From: Neisseria sp.
GTDB lineage: Bacteria; Pseudomonadota; Gammaproteobacteria; Burkholderiales; Neisseriaceae
Direction of reading: 5' to 3'
DNA: 64,000 nt
NCBI GenBank assembly: GCA_030531795.1
Contig: JAUNMN010000004.1
Span: 1-64,000, forward strand
Shown: in pieces, positions 20,813-29,973 of the stretch
Numbering within the stretch: position 1 is the first letter of the stretch
Layout: every line of letters begins with the position of its first letter
The notes under the pieces: generated by a model
The model's database searches: none
The model's input: only the letters and a program-made list of their open reading frames with translations
What the model was told of the DNA's origin: nothing
Position numbers and translations under genes: made by a program

Positions 20813-21100
20813 ATGAGCATTCGTCCTTTACATGACCGCGTTGTGGTAAAACGCGTGGAAGCAGAAGAAAAAACCTCTTTTGGTTTGGTGTTGCCAGGTT
20901 CAGCGGCAGAAAAACCCGATGTGGGTGAAGTGGTTGCCGTGGGCGCGGGCAAAGTTGGCGAAAACGGCGAGCGTCGTGCTTTAGATGTGAAAGTGGGCGA
21001 CAAAGTGATTTTCGGTAAATACAGCGGTCAAGCCGTGAAAGTGGACGGCGAAGAATTGCTGGTGATGCGCGAAGAAGACATTTTCGGCATTGTGGAATAA
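20813..21100 (+). CDS. groES: Co-chaperonin GroES
   Basis: Lid of the GroEL folding chamber; 95 residues, full length. It has the N-terminal '[20 protein letters not shown]' and the mobile-loop region around '[16 protein letters not shown]'. The start follows ACGGAGTGAAAC. groEL lies 96 bases downstream across a DUS-like hairpin. The pair would be transcribed together, probably under heat-shock control. Confidence 0.97.
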   Translation: MSIRPLHDRVVVKRVEAEEKTSFGLVLPGSAAEKPDVGEVVAVGAGKVGENGERRALDVKVGDKVIFGKYSGQAVKVDGEELLVMREEDIFGIVE

Positions 21101-21132
21101 GTATTTTATTGAATTGATTTTTTTGATTTTTA

Positions 21133-21171
21133 TGCCGCCTGCAGTGCATAACGACATACTGCAGACGGCAC
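21133..21171 (+). terminator. Imperfect inverted-DUS hairpin between groES and groEL
   Basis: ATGCCGCCTGCAG pairs with CTGCAGACGGCA. The left arm carries a C in place of T in the DUS, giving one mismatch. It lacks a U-tract, so it is more likely a partial attenuator or an mRNA processing/stability element than a full terminator. Confidence 0.45.
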
Positions 21172-21196
21172 AGCAACAAATCACTGGAGAACATAA

Positions 21197-22831
<1,635 letters not shown>

Positions 22832-22850
22832 GACGCTTGTATCTCAAACG

Positions 22851-22885
22851 AAAAACGCTGTGTTGCAAAACGCAGCGTTTTTTTG
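22851..22885 (+). terminator. Intrinsic terminator after groEL
   Basis: AAAACGCTG pairs with CAGCGTTTT, followed by further T residues, 20 bases after the groEL stop. Confidence 0.85.
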
Positions 22886-22926
22886 TGGCTACTCATTTTG
22901 AGCGGATACTTTATAATAGGCGTTTT

Positions 22927-22957
22927 GCAGACGGCATAAGCAAATGATGCCGTCTGC
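22927..22957 (+). repeat. Outward-facing DUS pair upstream of the NIF3 gene
   Basis: GCAGACGGCAT and ATGCCGTCTGC are separated by 9 bases. They can pair, but there is no T-tract; it lies about 30 bases upstream of the next start. Confidence 0.7.
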
Positions 22958-22988
22958 GTTTTGAATGTGAAGAACGACAGAGAACAAA

Positions 22989-23738
22989 ATGGCAACACGA
23001 ACCGAAATTTTGCAATGGTGCGATGAAACCTTGCAAACGAAAACCTTTAAAGACTACGCACCCAACGGTTTGCAAGTGGAAGGTGCAGACGGCATCAGCA
23101 CGATTATGACTTCCGTAACCGCCAGCCAAGCGGCGATTGAAGCCGCGATTAAGCAGGGCGCGCAAATGTTGTTGGTGCATCACGGCATGTTTTGGAAAAG
23201 CGAACCGATTGAAATCATCGGCTGGAAAAAACGCCGCATCGCTGCCCTAATCAAAAACGACATCAATATGGTGGGCTACCATTTGCCTTTAGATGCACAT
23301 GAAACTTTGGGCAACAACGCTCAGTTGGCGCAAAAATGCGGCTGGCAAACCGATTATCGTTGCGGCGAACAAAATTTATTGAACATCGGACACTTGCCGC
23401 AAACGCAAACTTTGGCGGATTTTGTAGCGAATATGGAACAGGTTTTGCAAAGAAAAGCGACTGTTGTCGGAAATTTACAACAGAATGTGCAAAAAGTGGC
23501 TTGGTGCACAGGCGGCGCACAAGGATTTTTCCAGCAAGCGATTGATGAAGGTGTAGACGTATTCGTTACAGGAGAAATCTCGGAAGCGCAATTTCATTTG
23601 GCAAATGAAACAGGTGTGGCATTTGTGAGTGCAGGACATCACGCAACCGAAAAATTTGGCGTACGCGCTTTAGGCGAAGCACTTGTAATGCAATTTGGTG
23701 TAAAAATTTACCATTTTGACGAACAAAATCCTGCTTAA
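22989..23738 (+). CDS. NIF3/YbgI-family dinuclear metal-centre protein
   Basis: A 249-residue member of the NIF3 (DUF34) family, which forms hexamers with a dinuclear metal site. Probable metal ligands include the histidines in 'MLLVHHGMFWK' near residue 63 and 'GYHLPLDAHETLGNN' near residue 95, and the C-terminal 'VSAGHHATEKFGVRAL'. The cellular role is not settled; a link to GTP cyclohydrolase-like chemistry has been proposed for relatives. The gene lies between groEL and the cytochrome bc1 operon. Confidence 0.85.
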   Translation: MATRTEILQWCDETLQTKTFKDYAPNGLQVEGADGISTIMTSVTASQAAIEAAIKQGAQMLLVHHGMFWKSEPIEIIGWKKRRIAALIKNDINMVGYHLPLDAHETLGNNAQLAQKCGWQTDYRCGEQNLLNIGHLPQTQTLADFVANMEQVLQRKATVVGNLQQNVQKVAWCTGGAQGFFQQAIDEGVDVFVTGEISEAQFHLANETGVAFVSAGHHATEKFGVRALGEALVMQFGVKIYHFDEQNPA

Positions 23739-23860
23739 AATCAAAAAAAGCTGTAAAACTTTACCTTATTTTAAATAATGCTTTAAGAAGCCCGAGAAAA
23801 TCAGGTAAAATTACGGAGTTTAATGGCTCGGTATTCCCAATAAGGTAGGATGACTGAATA

Positions 23861-24442
23861 ATGGATAATCAAGAAATCAATCAAGGTCGCCGCCGTTTTC
23901 TGACACTTGCAACCGCAGGTGCAGGCGGTTTGGCGGCTGTCGGCGTTGCAACGCCGTTCGTGGCAAGCTTTTTTCCATCGGAAAAAGCCAAAGCTGCGGG
24001 TGCTGCTGTTGAAATCGACATCAGCAAAATCGAATCAGGGCAAATGTTGACTGCTGAATGGCGTGGTAAGCCAATTTGGGTGGTGAATCGCACCGAAACA
24101 CAGTTGAAAGATTTGGCAAGTGTGGACGGACAAGTAACCGACCCGAAATCTGAAGCAGACCAACAACCTGAATATTGCCGCAACGAAACGCGTGCAATCA
24201 AACCACAATACTGGGTGGCTGTGGGTATTTGTACGCACTTGGGTTGCTCGCCAACTTATCGCCCAGACATTGCTCCAGCGGATTTGGGGGCGGATTGGAA
24301 AGGCGGCTTTTTCTGCCCTTGTCACGGCTCAAAATTTGACATCGCAGGTCGCGTATATAAAGGTGTGCCAGCACCGACTAATCTCGTGATTCCTCCACAT
24401 AAATACCTAAATGACACTACCTTATTGGTAGGCGAAGACTAA
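23861..24442 (+). CDS. petA: Ubiquinol-cytochrome c reductase Rieske iron-sulfur subunit
   Basis: Rieske subunit of the cytochrome bc1 complex, passing electrons from ubiquinol to cytochrome c1. The 193-residue protein begins with a twin-arginine type signal/anchor ('GRRRFLTLATAGAGG'). The 2Fe-2S ligands are in 'CTHLGCSP' near residue 125 and 'CPCHGSKFDIAGRV' near residue 151. petB follows after 15 bases and petC after that, giving the usual petABC operon. Confidence 0.97.
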   Translation: MDNQEINQGRRRFLTLATAGAGGLAAVGVATPFVASFFPSEKAKAAGAAVEIDISKIESGQMLTAEWRGKPIWVVNRTETQLKDLASVDGQVTDPKSEADQQPEYCRNETRAIKPQYWVAVGICTHLGCSPTYRPDIAPADLGADWKGGFFCPCHGSKFDIAGRVYKGVPAPTNLVIPPHKYLNDTTLLVGED

Positions 24443-24457
24443 TAAAGGGATTTAATC

Positions 24458-25807
24458 ATGGCAAACCAAACCAATAATGAAAACAAATCATTGTTAGGCT
24501 GGGTAGACGCACGTTTCCCTTTGTCTAAAATGATGAAAGAGCACGTAACCGAGTATTACGCGCCTAAAAACTTCAATTTCTGGTATTACTTTGGTTCATT
24601 GGCAATGCTGGTGTTGGTGATTCAAATCGTCAGCGGCATTTTCTTAACCATGAACTTCAAACCAGATGGCAATTTGAATAGCTACAATTTGCCTGCTGCG
24701 TTTACTGCAGTGGAATACATCATGCGCGATGTGTCGGGTGGCTGGATTATCCGTTACATGCACTCAACAGGCGCATCAATGTTCTTCGTGGTGGTGTATT
24801 TGCATATGTTCCGTGGTTTGATTTACGGCTCATTCAAAAAACCACGCGAGTTGGTGTGGGTATTCGGTTCATTGATTTTCTTGGCATTGATGGCAGAAGC
24901 GTTTATGGGCTATCTCTTGCCATGGGGGCAAATGTCATTCTGGGGTGCGCAAGTAATCATTAACTTGTTTGCAGCGATTCCTGTGATTGGTCCAGACTTG
25001 TCTACTTGGATTCGTGGCGACTTCAATGTGTCAGATGTAACCTTAAATCGTTTCTTCGCTTTGCACGTTATTGCTGTGCCTTTGGTGTTGGTGGGCTTGA
25101 TTGTGGCGCACATCATCGCCTTGCATGAAGTGGGTTCAAACAACCCTGATGGCGTGGAAATCAAAAAACTGAAAGATGAAAACGGCATTCCTTTAGACGG
25201 CATTCCATTCCATCCTTACTACACAGTAAAAGACATTTTGGGTGTGGTGGTGTTCTTGATTGTGTTCTGTGCAGTCTTGTTCTTCGCACCTGAAGGCGGC
25301 GGTTATTTCTTGGAAAAACCAAACTTTGACCCTGCTGACCCATTGAAAACACCTGCGCACATTGCACCAGTTTGGTATTTCACACCGTTTTACGCGATTT
25401 TGCGTGCCGTACCGTCATTTGCAGGCACTCAAGTTTGGGGTGTATTGGCGATGGGTGCTGCGGTGGTATTGATTGCATTATTGCCTTGGTTGGATAAAGG
25501 TGAAGTGAAATCAGTGCGTTATCGTGGACCGATTTTCAAATTTGCCTTGGTATTGTTTGTGATTGCATTCATCGGCTTGGGTATTTTGGGTGCGAAAGTG
25601 GCAACCGATTTGCGTACCGTTGTGGCACAAATTTTGAGCGTGATTTACTTTGCTTTCTTCTTGTTGATGCCGATTTACACGAAAATGGACAAAAACCGTG
25701 AAGTGCCAACTCGTGTAACCATGAGTACAAGCAAGCAAAAAGTGATGTTCTTTGTTTACGTCATCATTGCTTTGGTAGGTTCTTACCTATTTGCAACTTA
25801 CATCTAA
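24458..25807 (+). CDS. petB: Cytochrome b subunit of the bc1 complex
   Basis: Multi-pass inner-membrane subunit binding two hemes b, 449 residues. The N-terminal quinone/heme segment includes 'YIMRDVSGGWIIRYMHSTGAS' and 'GYLLPWGQMSFWGAQVI' (Qo site). A 'PEGGGYFLEKPNFDPAD' loop occupies the place of the usual PEWY-containing stretch ('PVWYFTPFYAILRAVP' lies just after it). An extra hydrophobic tail of about 70 residues follows the conserved domain. petC begins 16 bases after the petB stop. Confidence 0.96.
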   Translation: MANQTNNENKSLLGWVDARFPLSKMMKEHVTEYYAPKNFNFWYYFGSLAMLVLVIQIVSGIFLTMNFKPDGNLNSYNLPAAFTAVEYIMRDVSGGWIIRYMHSTGASMFFVVVYLHMFRGLIYGSFKKPRELVWVFGSLIFLALMAEAFMGYLLPWGQMSFWGAQVIINLFAAIPVIGPDLSTWIRGDFNVSDVTLNRFFALHVIAVPLVLVGLIVAHIIALHEVGSNNPDGVEIKKLKDENGIPLDGIPFHPYYTVKDILGVVVFLIVFCAVLFFAPEGGGYFLEKPNFDPADPLKTPAHIAPVWYFTPFYAILRAVPSFAGTQVWGVLAMGAAVVLIALLPWLDKGEVKSVRYRGPIFKFALVLFVIAFIGLGILGAKVATDLRTVVAQILSVIYFAFFLLMPIYTKMDKNREVPTRVTMSTSKQKVMFFVYVIIALVGSYLFATYI

Positions 25808-25823
25808 TAAGAGGGCAGCGAAA

Positions 25824-26612
25824 ATGAAAAAAACATGGAAAAATTGGTTTGCTGCCTTGTTATTGGCAGTGCCGATGAGTGCCGCTGTAGCAGCGGGTGG
25901 TGGCGTGGCTTATGACAAAGTAGACATTGATTTGGGCAACCAGGTGAGCTTACAGCGTGGTGCACAAATCTTCACAAACTACTGTTTGTCTTGCCACTCA
26001 GCTTCTGCGATGCGCTTTAATCGTTTGCAAGATATTGGTTTGACTGAAGACCAAATCAAAACAAATATGATGTTTACCACAGACAAAATTGGCGATGTGA
26101 TGCAGGCGGCAATGTCTCCTGCTGATGCCAAAAAATGGTTTGGTGCAGCACCTCCAGATTTGTCTTTGATTGCGCGTTCGCGTGGTGCGGATTATTTGTA
26201 CACTTATTTGCGTGGCTTCTATAAAGACCCAACGCGTCCAACAGGTTGGAACAACACTGTTTTGATTGGCGCGAGTATGCCGCATCCATTGTGGGAGCAA
26301 CAAGGCATTCAAGCGGTTGAGTTGGACAGTAAAGGTCAGCCTGTAATGGTGAAAGATGCTCATGGCAATTTAGTACCGAAATTGTATTGGGAATCAACAG
26401 GTTTGCATACGCGCCGTTTGCCAAATGGCAAAGTGGTAACCAAAGAGTTTGATGAATACACTCGCGATTTGGTGAACTTCATGGTGTATATGGGCGAACC
26501 CGCGCAGTTGCAACGCAGACAAATCGGTTACATTGTGATGATTTTCTTGTTTGCAGTGATGTTGCCGTTGGCATACTTCCTGAAAAAAGAATATTGGAAA
26601 GATGTACACTAA
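25824..26612 (+). CDS. petC: Cytochrome c1 subunit of the bc1 complex
   Basis: Heme c-bearing periplasmic subunit, 262 residues. An N-terminal signal peptide (to about residue 24, 'AAVAAGGG') is followed by the heme-binding motif 'CLSCH' near residue 53. A C-terminal anchor helix, 'IGYIVMIFLFAVMLPLAYFL', ends the protein. The start is the ATG at 25824 after GAGGGCAGCGAAA; an earlier in-frame start lies inside petB. A terminator closes the operon. Confidence 0.95.
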   Translation: MKKTWKNWFAALLLAVPMSAAVAAGGGVAYDKVDIDLGNQVSLQRGAQIFTNYCLSCHSASAMRFNRLQDIGLTEDQIKTNMMFTTDKIGDVMQAAMSPADAKKWFGAAPPDLSLIARSRGADYLYTYLRGFYKDPTRPTGWNNTVLIGASMPHPLWEQQGIQAVELDSKGQPVMVKDAHGNLVPKLYWESTGLHTRRLPNGKVVTKEFDEYTRDLVNFMVYMGEPAQLQRRQIGYIVMIFLFAVMLPLAYFLKKEYWKDVH

Positions 26613-26637
26613 TCAGCGTGTTTGATGCTTGAAAAGC

Positions 26638-26669
26638 AAAAAGCGAAACTCTTGTGGTTTCGCTTTTTT
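26638..26669 (+). terminator. Intrinsic terminator after petC
   Basis: AAAAGCGAAAC pairs with GTTTCGCTTTT, followed by T residues. Confidence 0.85.
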
Positions 26670-26760
26670 GTTATTTTTTACGATAAAACAATCAGTTAAA
26701 ACGAAAAACTGGAAACGAATAAGCAAATTTTATATAATGTTGTTTTTAAATAGATTCATG

Positions 26761-26797
26761 ATGCCGTCTGCAAAATCTGTTTGCGTGCAGACGGCAT
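26761..26797 (+). repeat. Inverted DUS pair upstream of sspA
   Basis: ATGCCGTCTGCA and TGCAGACGGCAT are separated by 13 bases, about 28 bases upstream of sspA. It may be a second petABC terminator or leave sspA with read-through; no T-tract follows. Confidence 0.7.
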
Positions 26798-26824
26798 CAG
26801 CTAGCCAGTTCAGGAGTTTTCATC

Positions 26825-27430
26825 ATGATGATTTTGTATTCAGGCATCACTTGTCCATTTAGCCATCGTTGCCGTTTTGTTTTGTTTGAAAAAGGCATGG
26901 ATTTTGAAATCAAAGATGTGGATATTTTCAACAAACCTGAAGATTTGGCTTTGATGAATCCTTATAATCAAGTGCCTGTGTTGGTGGAGCGCGATTTGGT
27001 GCTGCATGAGTCAAACATCATCAATGAATACATTGACGAACGTTTTCCGCATCCACAACTGATGCCAGGCGACCCAGCAACACGCGGTCGAGGACGTTTG
27101 GTCTTGTATCGTTTGGAACGCGAATTGTTTACACACGTTCAAGTTTTGGAAGCACCAGAATCAACCGCCAAAGAGCAAGCCAAAGCGCGCGAAGCGATTG
27201 CACAAGGTTTGACCATGCTTGCGCCTAGCTTTGGCAAAAGCAAATATGTTTTGGGCGACGATTTCTCTATGATTGACGTGGCGCTCGCTCCACTATTGTG
27301 GCGTTTGGACCACTACGACATCAAATTAGGCAAAAACGCCGCGCCATTATTGAAATACGCCGAACGCATTTTCCAACGCGAAGCCTTTATCGAAGCCTTA
27401 ACGCCAGCTGAAAAAGCGATGCGTCGCTAA
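26825..27430 (+). CDS. sspA: Stringent starvation protein A (glutathione S-transferase fold)
   Basis: RNA polymerase-associated transcription regulator with a GST-like fold, 201 residues. The thioredoxin-like N-terminus 'MILYSGITCPFSHRCRFVL' and the GST 'NPYNQVPVLVERDLVLHESNIINEYIDERFP' region are present. Two adjacent ATG codons occur at the start; either could serve. sspB follows 22 bases later, and both lie behind petABC, the usual neighbourhood in beta-proteobacteria. Confidence 0.93.
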   Translation: MMILYSGITCPFSHRCRFVLFEKGMDFEIKDVDIFNKPEDLALMNPYNQVPVLVERDLVLHESNIINEYIDERFPHPQLMPGDPATRGRGRLVLYRLERELFTHVQVLEAPESTAKEQAKAREAIAQGLTMLAPSFGKSKYVLGDDFSMIDVALAPLLWRLDHYDIKLGKNAAPLLKYAERIFQREAFIEALTPAEKAMRR

Positions 27431-27452
27431 TGAGCGACTCGAGGAAATCGCG

Positions 27453-27905
27453 ATGATGACGAGTACCAAACCTTATTTCTTGCGCGCTTTGTACGAATGG
27501 TGTTGCGACAACGGGCAAACGCCGTATTTGGTGGCTTGGGTAAATGAACAAACCAAAGTGCCGCTGCAATATGTTCGCGATGAGCAAATCGTGTTGAACA
27601 TCGGCATGAACGCGGTGCAAAACTTGCTAATTGACAATGAATGGGTGAATTTTTCGGCGCGTTTTAACGGCGTAGCGCAAGACATTTGGATACCTGTTGG
27701 ACACGTTGCCAGCTTGTTTGCCAAAGAAAGTGGCGAAGGCATGGGCTTTGAGATTGAACCTTTAGAAGTGCAACAGCCAGAAGAAAAACGGGCGAAAAGC
27801 GTTCAAAAAACGGTTTCAAAGTCGAGCGCTGAAAGCGATAATCGCGAATCAAGTGGCGATAAACCGAAAAAGAAAATTTTGAAATTCGGACAAAACGCGG
27901 AATAA
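27453..27905 (+). CDS. sspB: ClpXP protease specificity-enhancing factor SspB
   Basis: Adaptor that delivers ssrA-tagged proteins to ClpXP, 150 residues. The folded peptide-binding domain covers about residues 1-110 ('TPYLVAWVNEQTKVPLQYV', 'IVLNIGMNAVQNL'). A flexible Lys/Ser-rich linker follows, then a short C-terminal segment 'KKKILKFGQNAE' that should dock on ClpX. Two Met codons open the frame. Paired with sspA. Confidence 0.93.
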   Translation: MMTSTKPYFLRALYEWCCDNGQTPYLVAWVNEQTKVPLQYVRDEQIVLNIGMNAVQNLLIDNEWVNFSARFNGVAQDIWIPVGHVASLFAKESGEGMGFEIEPLEVQQPEEKRAKSVQKTVSKSSAESDNRESSGDKPKKKILKFGQNAE

Positions 27906-27924
27906 CTCGCGCGAAAATTAAAAA

Positions 27925-27956
27925 ATGCCGTCTGCAGTTAAAAGTGCAGACGGCAT
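27925..27956 (+). terminator. Bidirectional inverted-DUS terminator after sspB
   Basis: ATGCCGTCTGCA pairs with TGCAGACGGCAT, flanked by A-run and T-run. It separates sspB from the convergent UDG-like gene. Confidence 0.8.
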
Positions 27957-27982
27957 TTTCTATAGTTTGATTTTTCATGGCT

Positions 27983-28819
27983 TTACTGAATGGCAGATTT
28001 GATTTTTTTCAAAATTTGCCAAGCATCAGCTTTTAGATGTGGCTGCGCAAGCAGGCGAGCAGGGTGTGGTAAGACAAAACGCGGAGCATTGCTCGGCAAC
28101 ATCGCCAGCCCGTTTTGATAATTCGCTTCGTTGGCGAATTTGCCGATGAAGACCACAGCCTGCGCTTGCGTGAGTTGACATTCCGCCTGTAAACGCGGTA
28201 AATGTTGTTGCAGCAGTTCGGCATTGGGCGAAACATTAAAATGAGGCAGCCACGAACACAAATGCGCATTTTCTAATGGCAAATCGATGGCTGCCAACAT
28301 ATTGCATAGCAAAATGTTTTCTTGTTCATTAAACCCATGTCGCGCCACAGCGTTGGTAGATGATGGGCATAAACTGATTAAAATCAATTTTTTAGCACTG
28401 ATTTTGCCTTGTAATTCCGCCAAACATTGCTCCAGCGTTTTAATGGCGATTTCAGGTTTAGCAGGCGCGACACGAGTTGGCGTTTGTCGTTGATTTTTCT
28501 GTGTTTCCATCCAAGCTAATACATTTTCACGCGCAGATAAAGCATTGTTTGGTGTGTTTGTGACATGTGTCGCAGGATAGTTGGGCTGATGAAACGAAGC
28601 GGTTTGTGCATTTGCATCGCTAATCCATGCGCTTTGAATTTCAATCGCCTGATTTTTCTGATAAAAATCAGTTTGTTGTGGATTTTGCAAACCTGCAGAC
28701 GGCATCTCATCGGCGGTTGCAATTTCTGCAGACGGCAGTTGCACGCTCGCATCGCGTTTGAACCACATCGGACCCAAACCCAAGGCTTCGTGCAAATGTA
28801 AATAGCGACTTTCTAACAT
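27983..28819 (-). CDS. Uracil-DNA glycosylase family 4-like protein (degenerate active site)
   Basis: A 278-residue protein. The C-terminal ~150 residues follow the family 4/SPO1-polymerase-related UDG layout: a strand-loop 'KKLILISLCPSSTNAV', 'EQENILLCNMLAAIDLP', 'AVVFIGKFAN', and 'VLPHPARLLAQPHLKADAW', matching the HPSxLLRxP..KxxAW end motif. The usual GEAPGxxED loop is replaced by SLCPS, so glycosylase activity is doubtful. The N-terminal ~120 residues are low in conservation and may be a linker. The start at 28819 (GGAGAAATC upstream) overlaps the rimI stop by 7 bases. It is third in a tsaB-rimI operon. Confidence 0.65.
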   Translation of the reverse strand: MLESRYLHLHEALGLGPMWFKRDASVQLPSAEIATADEMPSAGLQNPQQTDFYQKNQAIEIQSAWISDANAQTASFHQPNYPATHVTNTPNNALSARENVLAWMETQKNQRQTPTRVAPAKPEIAIKTLEQCLAELQGKISAKKLILISLCPSSTNAVARHGFNEQENILLCNMLAAIDLPLENAHLCSWLPHFNVSPNAELLQQHLPRLQAECQLTQAQAVVFIGKFANEANYQNGLAMLPSNAPRFVLPHPARLLAQPHLKADAWQILKKIKSAIQ

Positions 28820-29256
28820 GATTTCTCCATCAGCACCGCGTTTTCGCTGCTGCCATCGGCACAACGATAATAGTTTTTGCGCTCGCCAGTCGCCGCAAAA
28901 CCGAATTTGCGATACAGGTTTTGCGCTGCCGCATTGCTTTGGCGCACTTCCAAAAACCAGCGCATGCAATCTGCTTTGGTGCTGTGTTGCAACCAAAAGT
29001 GCAATAATTCGCTGGCAAAACCTTGTTGGCGATGGTCTTCATCGGTGGCGATTAAATGCAATTCCGATTCTTGACACAGCGTTTGCCAAATGGCGAATGC
29101 CACAATTTTTTGTTCTATTTCAATCAGATAAATGTGATTGTGTGGCGTGTTGAGGCTGGCTTGAAATTGCTGTTCAGACCAAGCGGCTGGGTTGCTTTGT
29201 TGGTCAATTTGTGCCAAAAAAACGCAATCTGCAGCACAAGCTGGGCGAATATTCAT
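28813..29256 (-). CDS. rimI: Ribosomal protein S18-alanine N-acetyltransferase
   Basis: GNAT acetyltransferase that modifies the N-terminus of ribosomal protein S18, 147 residues. The acetyl-CoA binding motif is 'HRQQGFASELLHFWL' near residue 77, with 'EVRQSNAAAQNLYRKFGF' after it, typical of RimI. It overlaps tsaB by the ATGA quartet (29253-29256) and the UDG-like gene by 7 bases, so the three genes are tightly coupled. Confidence 0.93.
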   Translation of the reverse strand: MNIRPACAADCVFLAQIDQQSNPAAWSEQQFQASLNTPHNHIYLIEIEQKIVAFAIWQTLCQESELHLIATDEDHRQQGFASELLHFWLQHSTKADCMRWFLEVRQSNAAAQNLYRKFGFAATGERKNYYRCADGSSENAVLMEKSC

Positions 29257-29924
29257 GCATTTGCCTTTCTGGCGGCTTGTTCTTGTGCGGTTAAAGCAAT
29301 TTTATTGCGTACATACAATAATTCCGCTTGCTCGGCAGGCAAAGCAGGATAGCGTTCAGTTTTCGCCAAATCCAACAATGCCACTGCAGACGGCATTTCG
29401 CTTGTGCCAGTAAACGGCGGCGGATTGTCCAAAGCAAAAGCATTGCCGATGCCGATGACTTGCGTTTCGCTAATCGCTTGAATTTCTTCTGCTTTGCCAA
29501 CTTGATAATCGCTCAAACGCTGAAAGCATTCGGTGTTGAACCACGCATAAAACACTTCGCCCATGCGGGCATCGGTTGCCGCCAACACGCAAGGTGCTTG
29601 AATTTGGCTGGCAACCGCGTCCAAAGTTGGCACGCCAATCAATGGAATGTGAAACGGCGTTGCCAAACCTTGTGTCACGCCCGCACCGATGCGCAAACCC
29701 GTAAACGCCCCCGGCCCTTGTGCGTAAACAATCGCTGCTAAATCAGTAATTTGTAAACTTGATTCGGCAAGCAAGGCACGAATTTGCGGCAAAATCAATT
29801 CCGATTGCTTGTTGCTCACTTCTTGATGAAATTGCCACAACTGGTTTTGATGCGACAAAGCCAAAGACAAAACCGAAGTGCTGGTGTCAATGGCAAGCAG
29901 GGGGCGAGAAAAATCAAGTTTCAT
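29253..29924 (-). CDS. tsaB: tRNA threonylcarbamoyladenosine biosynthesis protein TsaB
   Basis: Partner of TsaD in forming t6A37 in ANN-decoding tRNAs; ASKHA-fold, 223 residues. The N-terminal 'LLAIDTSTSVLSLALSH' and 'AQGPGAFTGLRIGAGVTQGLA' motifs identify it. A catalytic metal site is not expected in TsaB. First gene of the tsaB-rimI-UDG-like operon. Confidence 0.94.
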   Translation of the reverse strand: MKLDFSRPLLAIDTSTSVLSLALSHQNQLWQFHQEVSNKQSELILPQIRALLAESSLQITDLAAIVYAQGPGAFTGLRIGAGVTQGLATPFHIPLIGVPTLDAVASQIQAPCVLAATDARMGEVFYAWFNTECFQRLSDYQVGKAEEIQAISETQVIGIGNAFALDNPPPFTGTSEMPSAVALLDLAKTERYPALPAEQAELLYVRNKIALTAQEQAARKANA

Positions 29925-29973
29925 GGCAACAATGCGTGTTCAAAAGAGCGATATTGTAACAGAAAGCCCTTTT

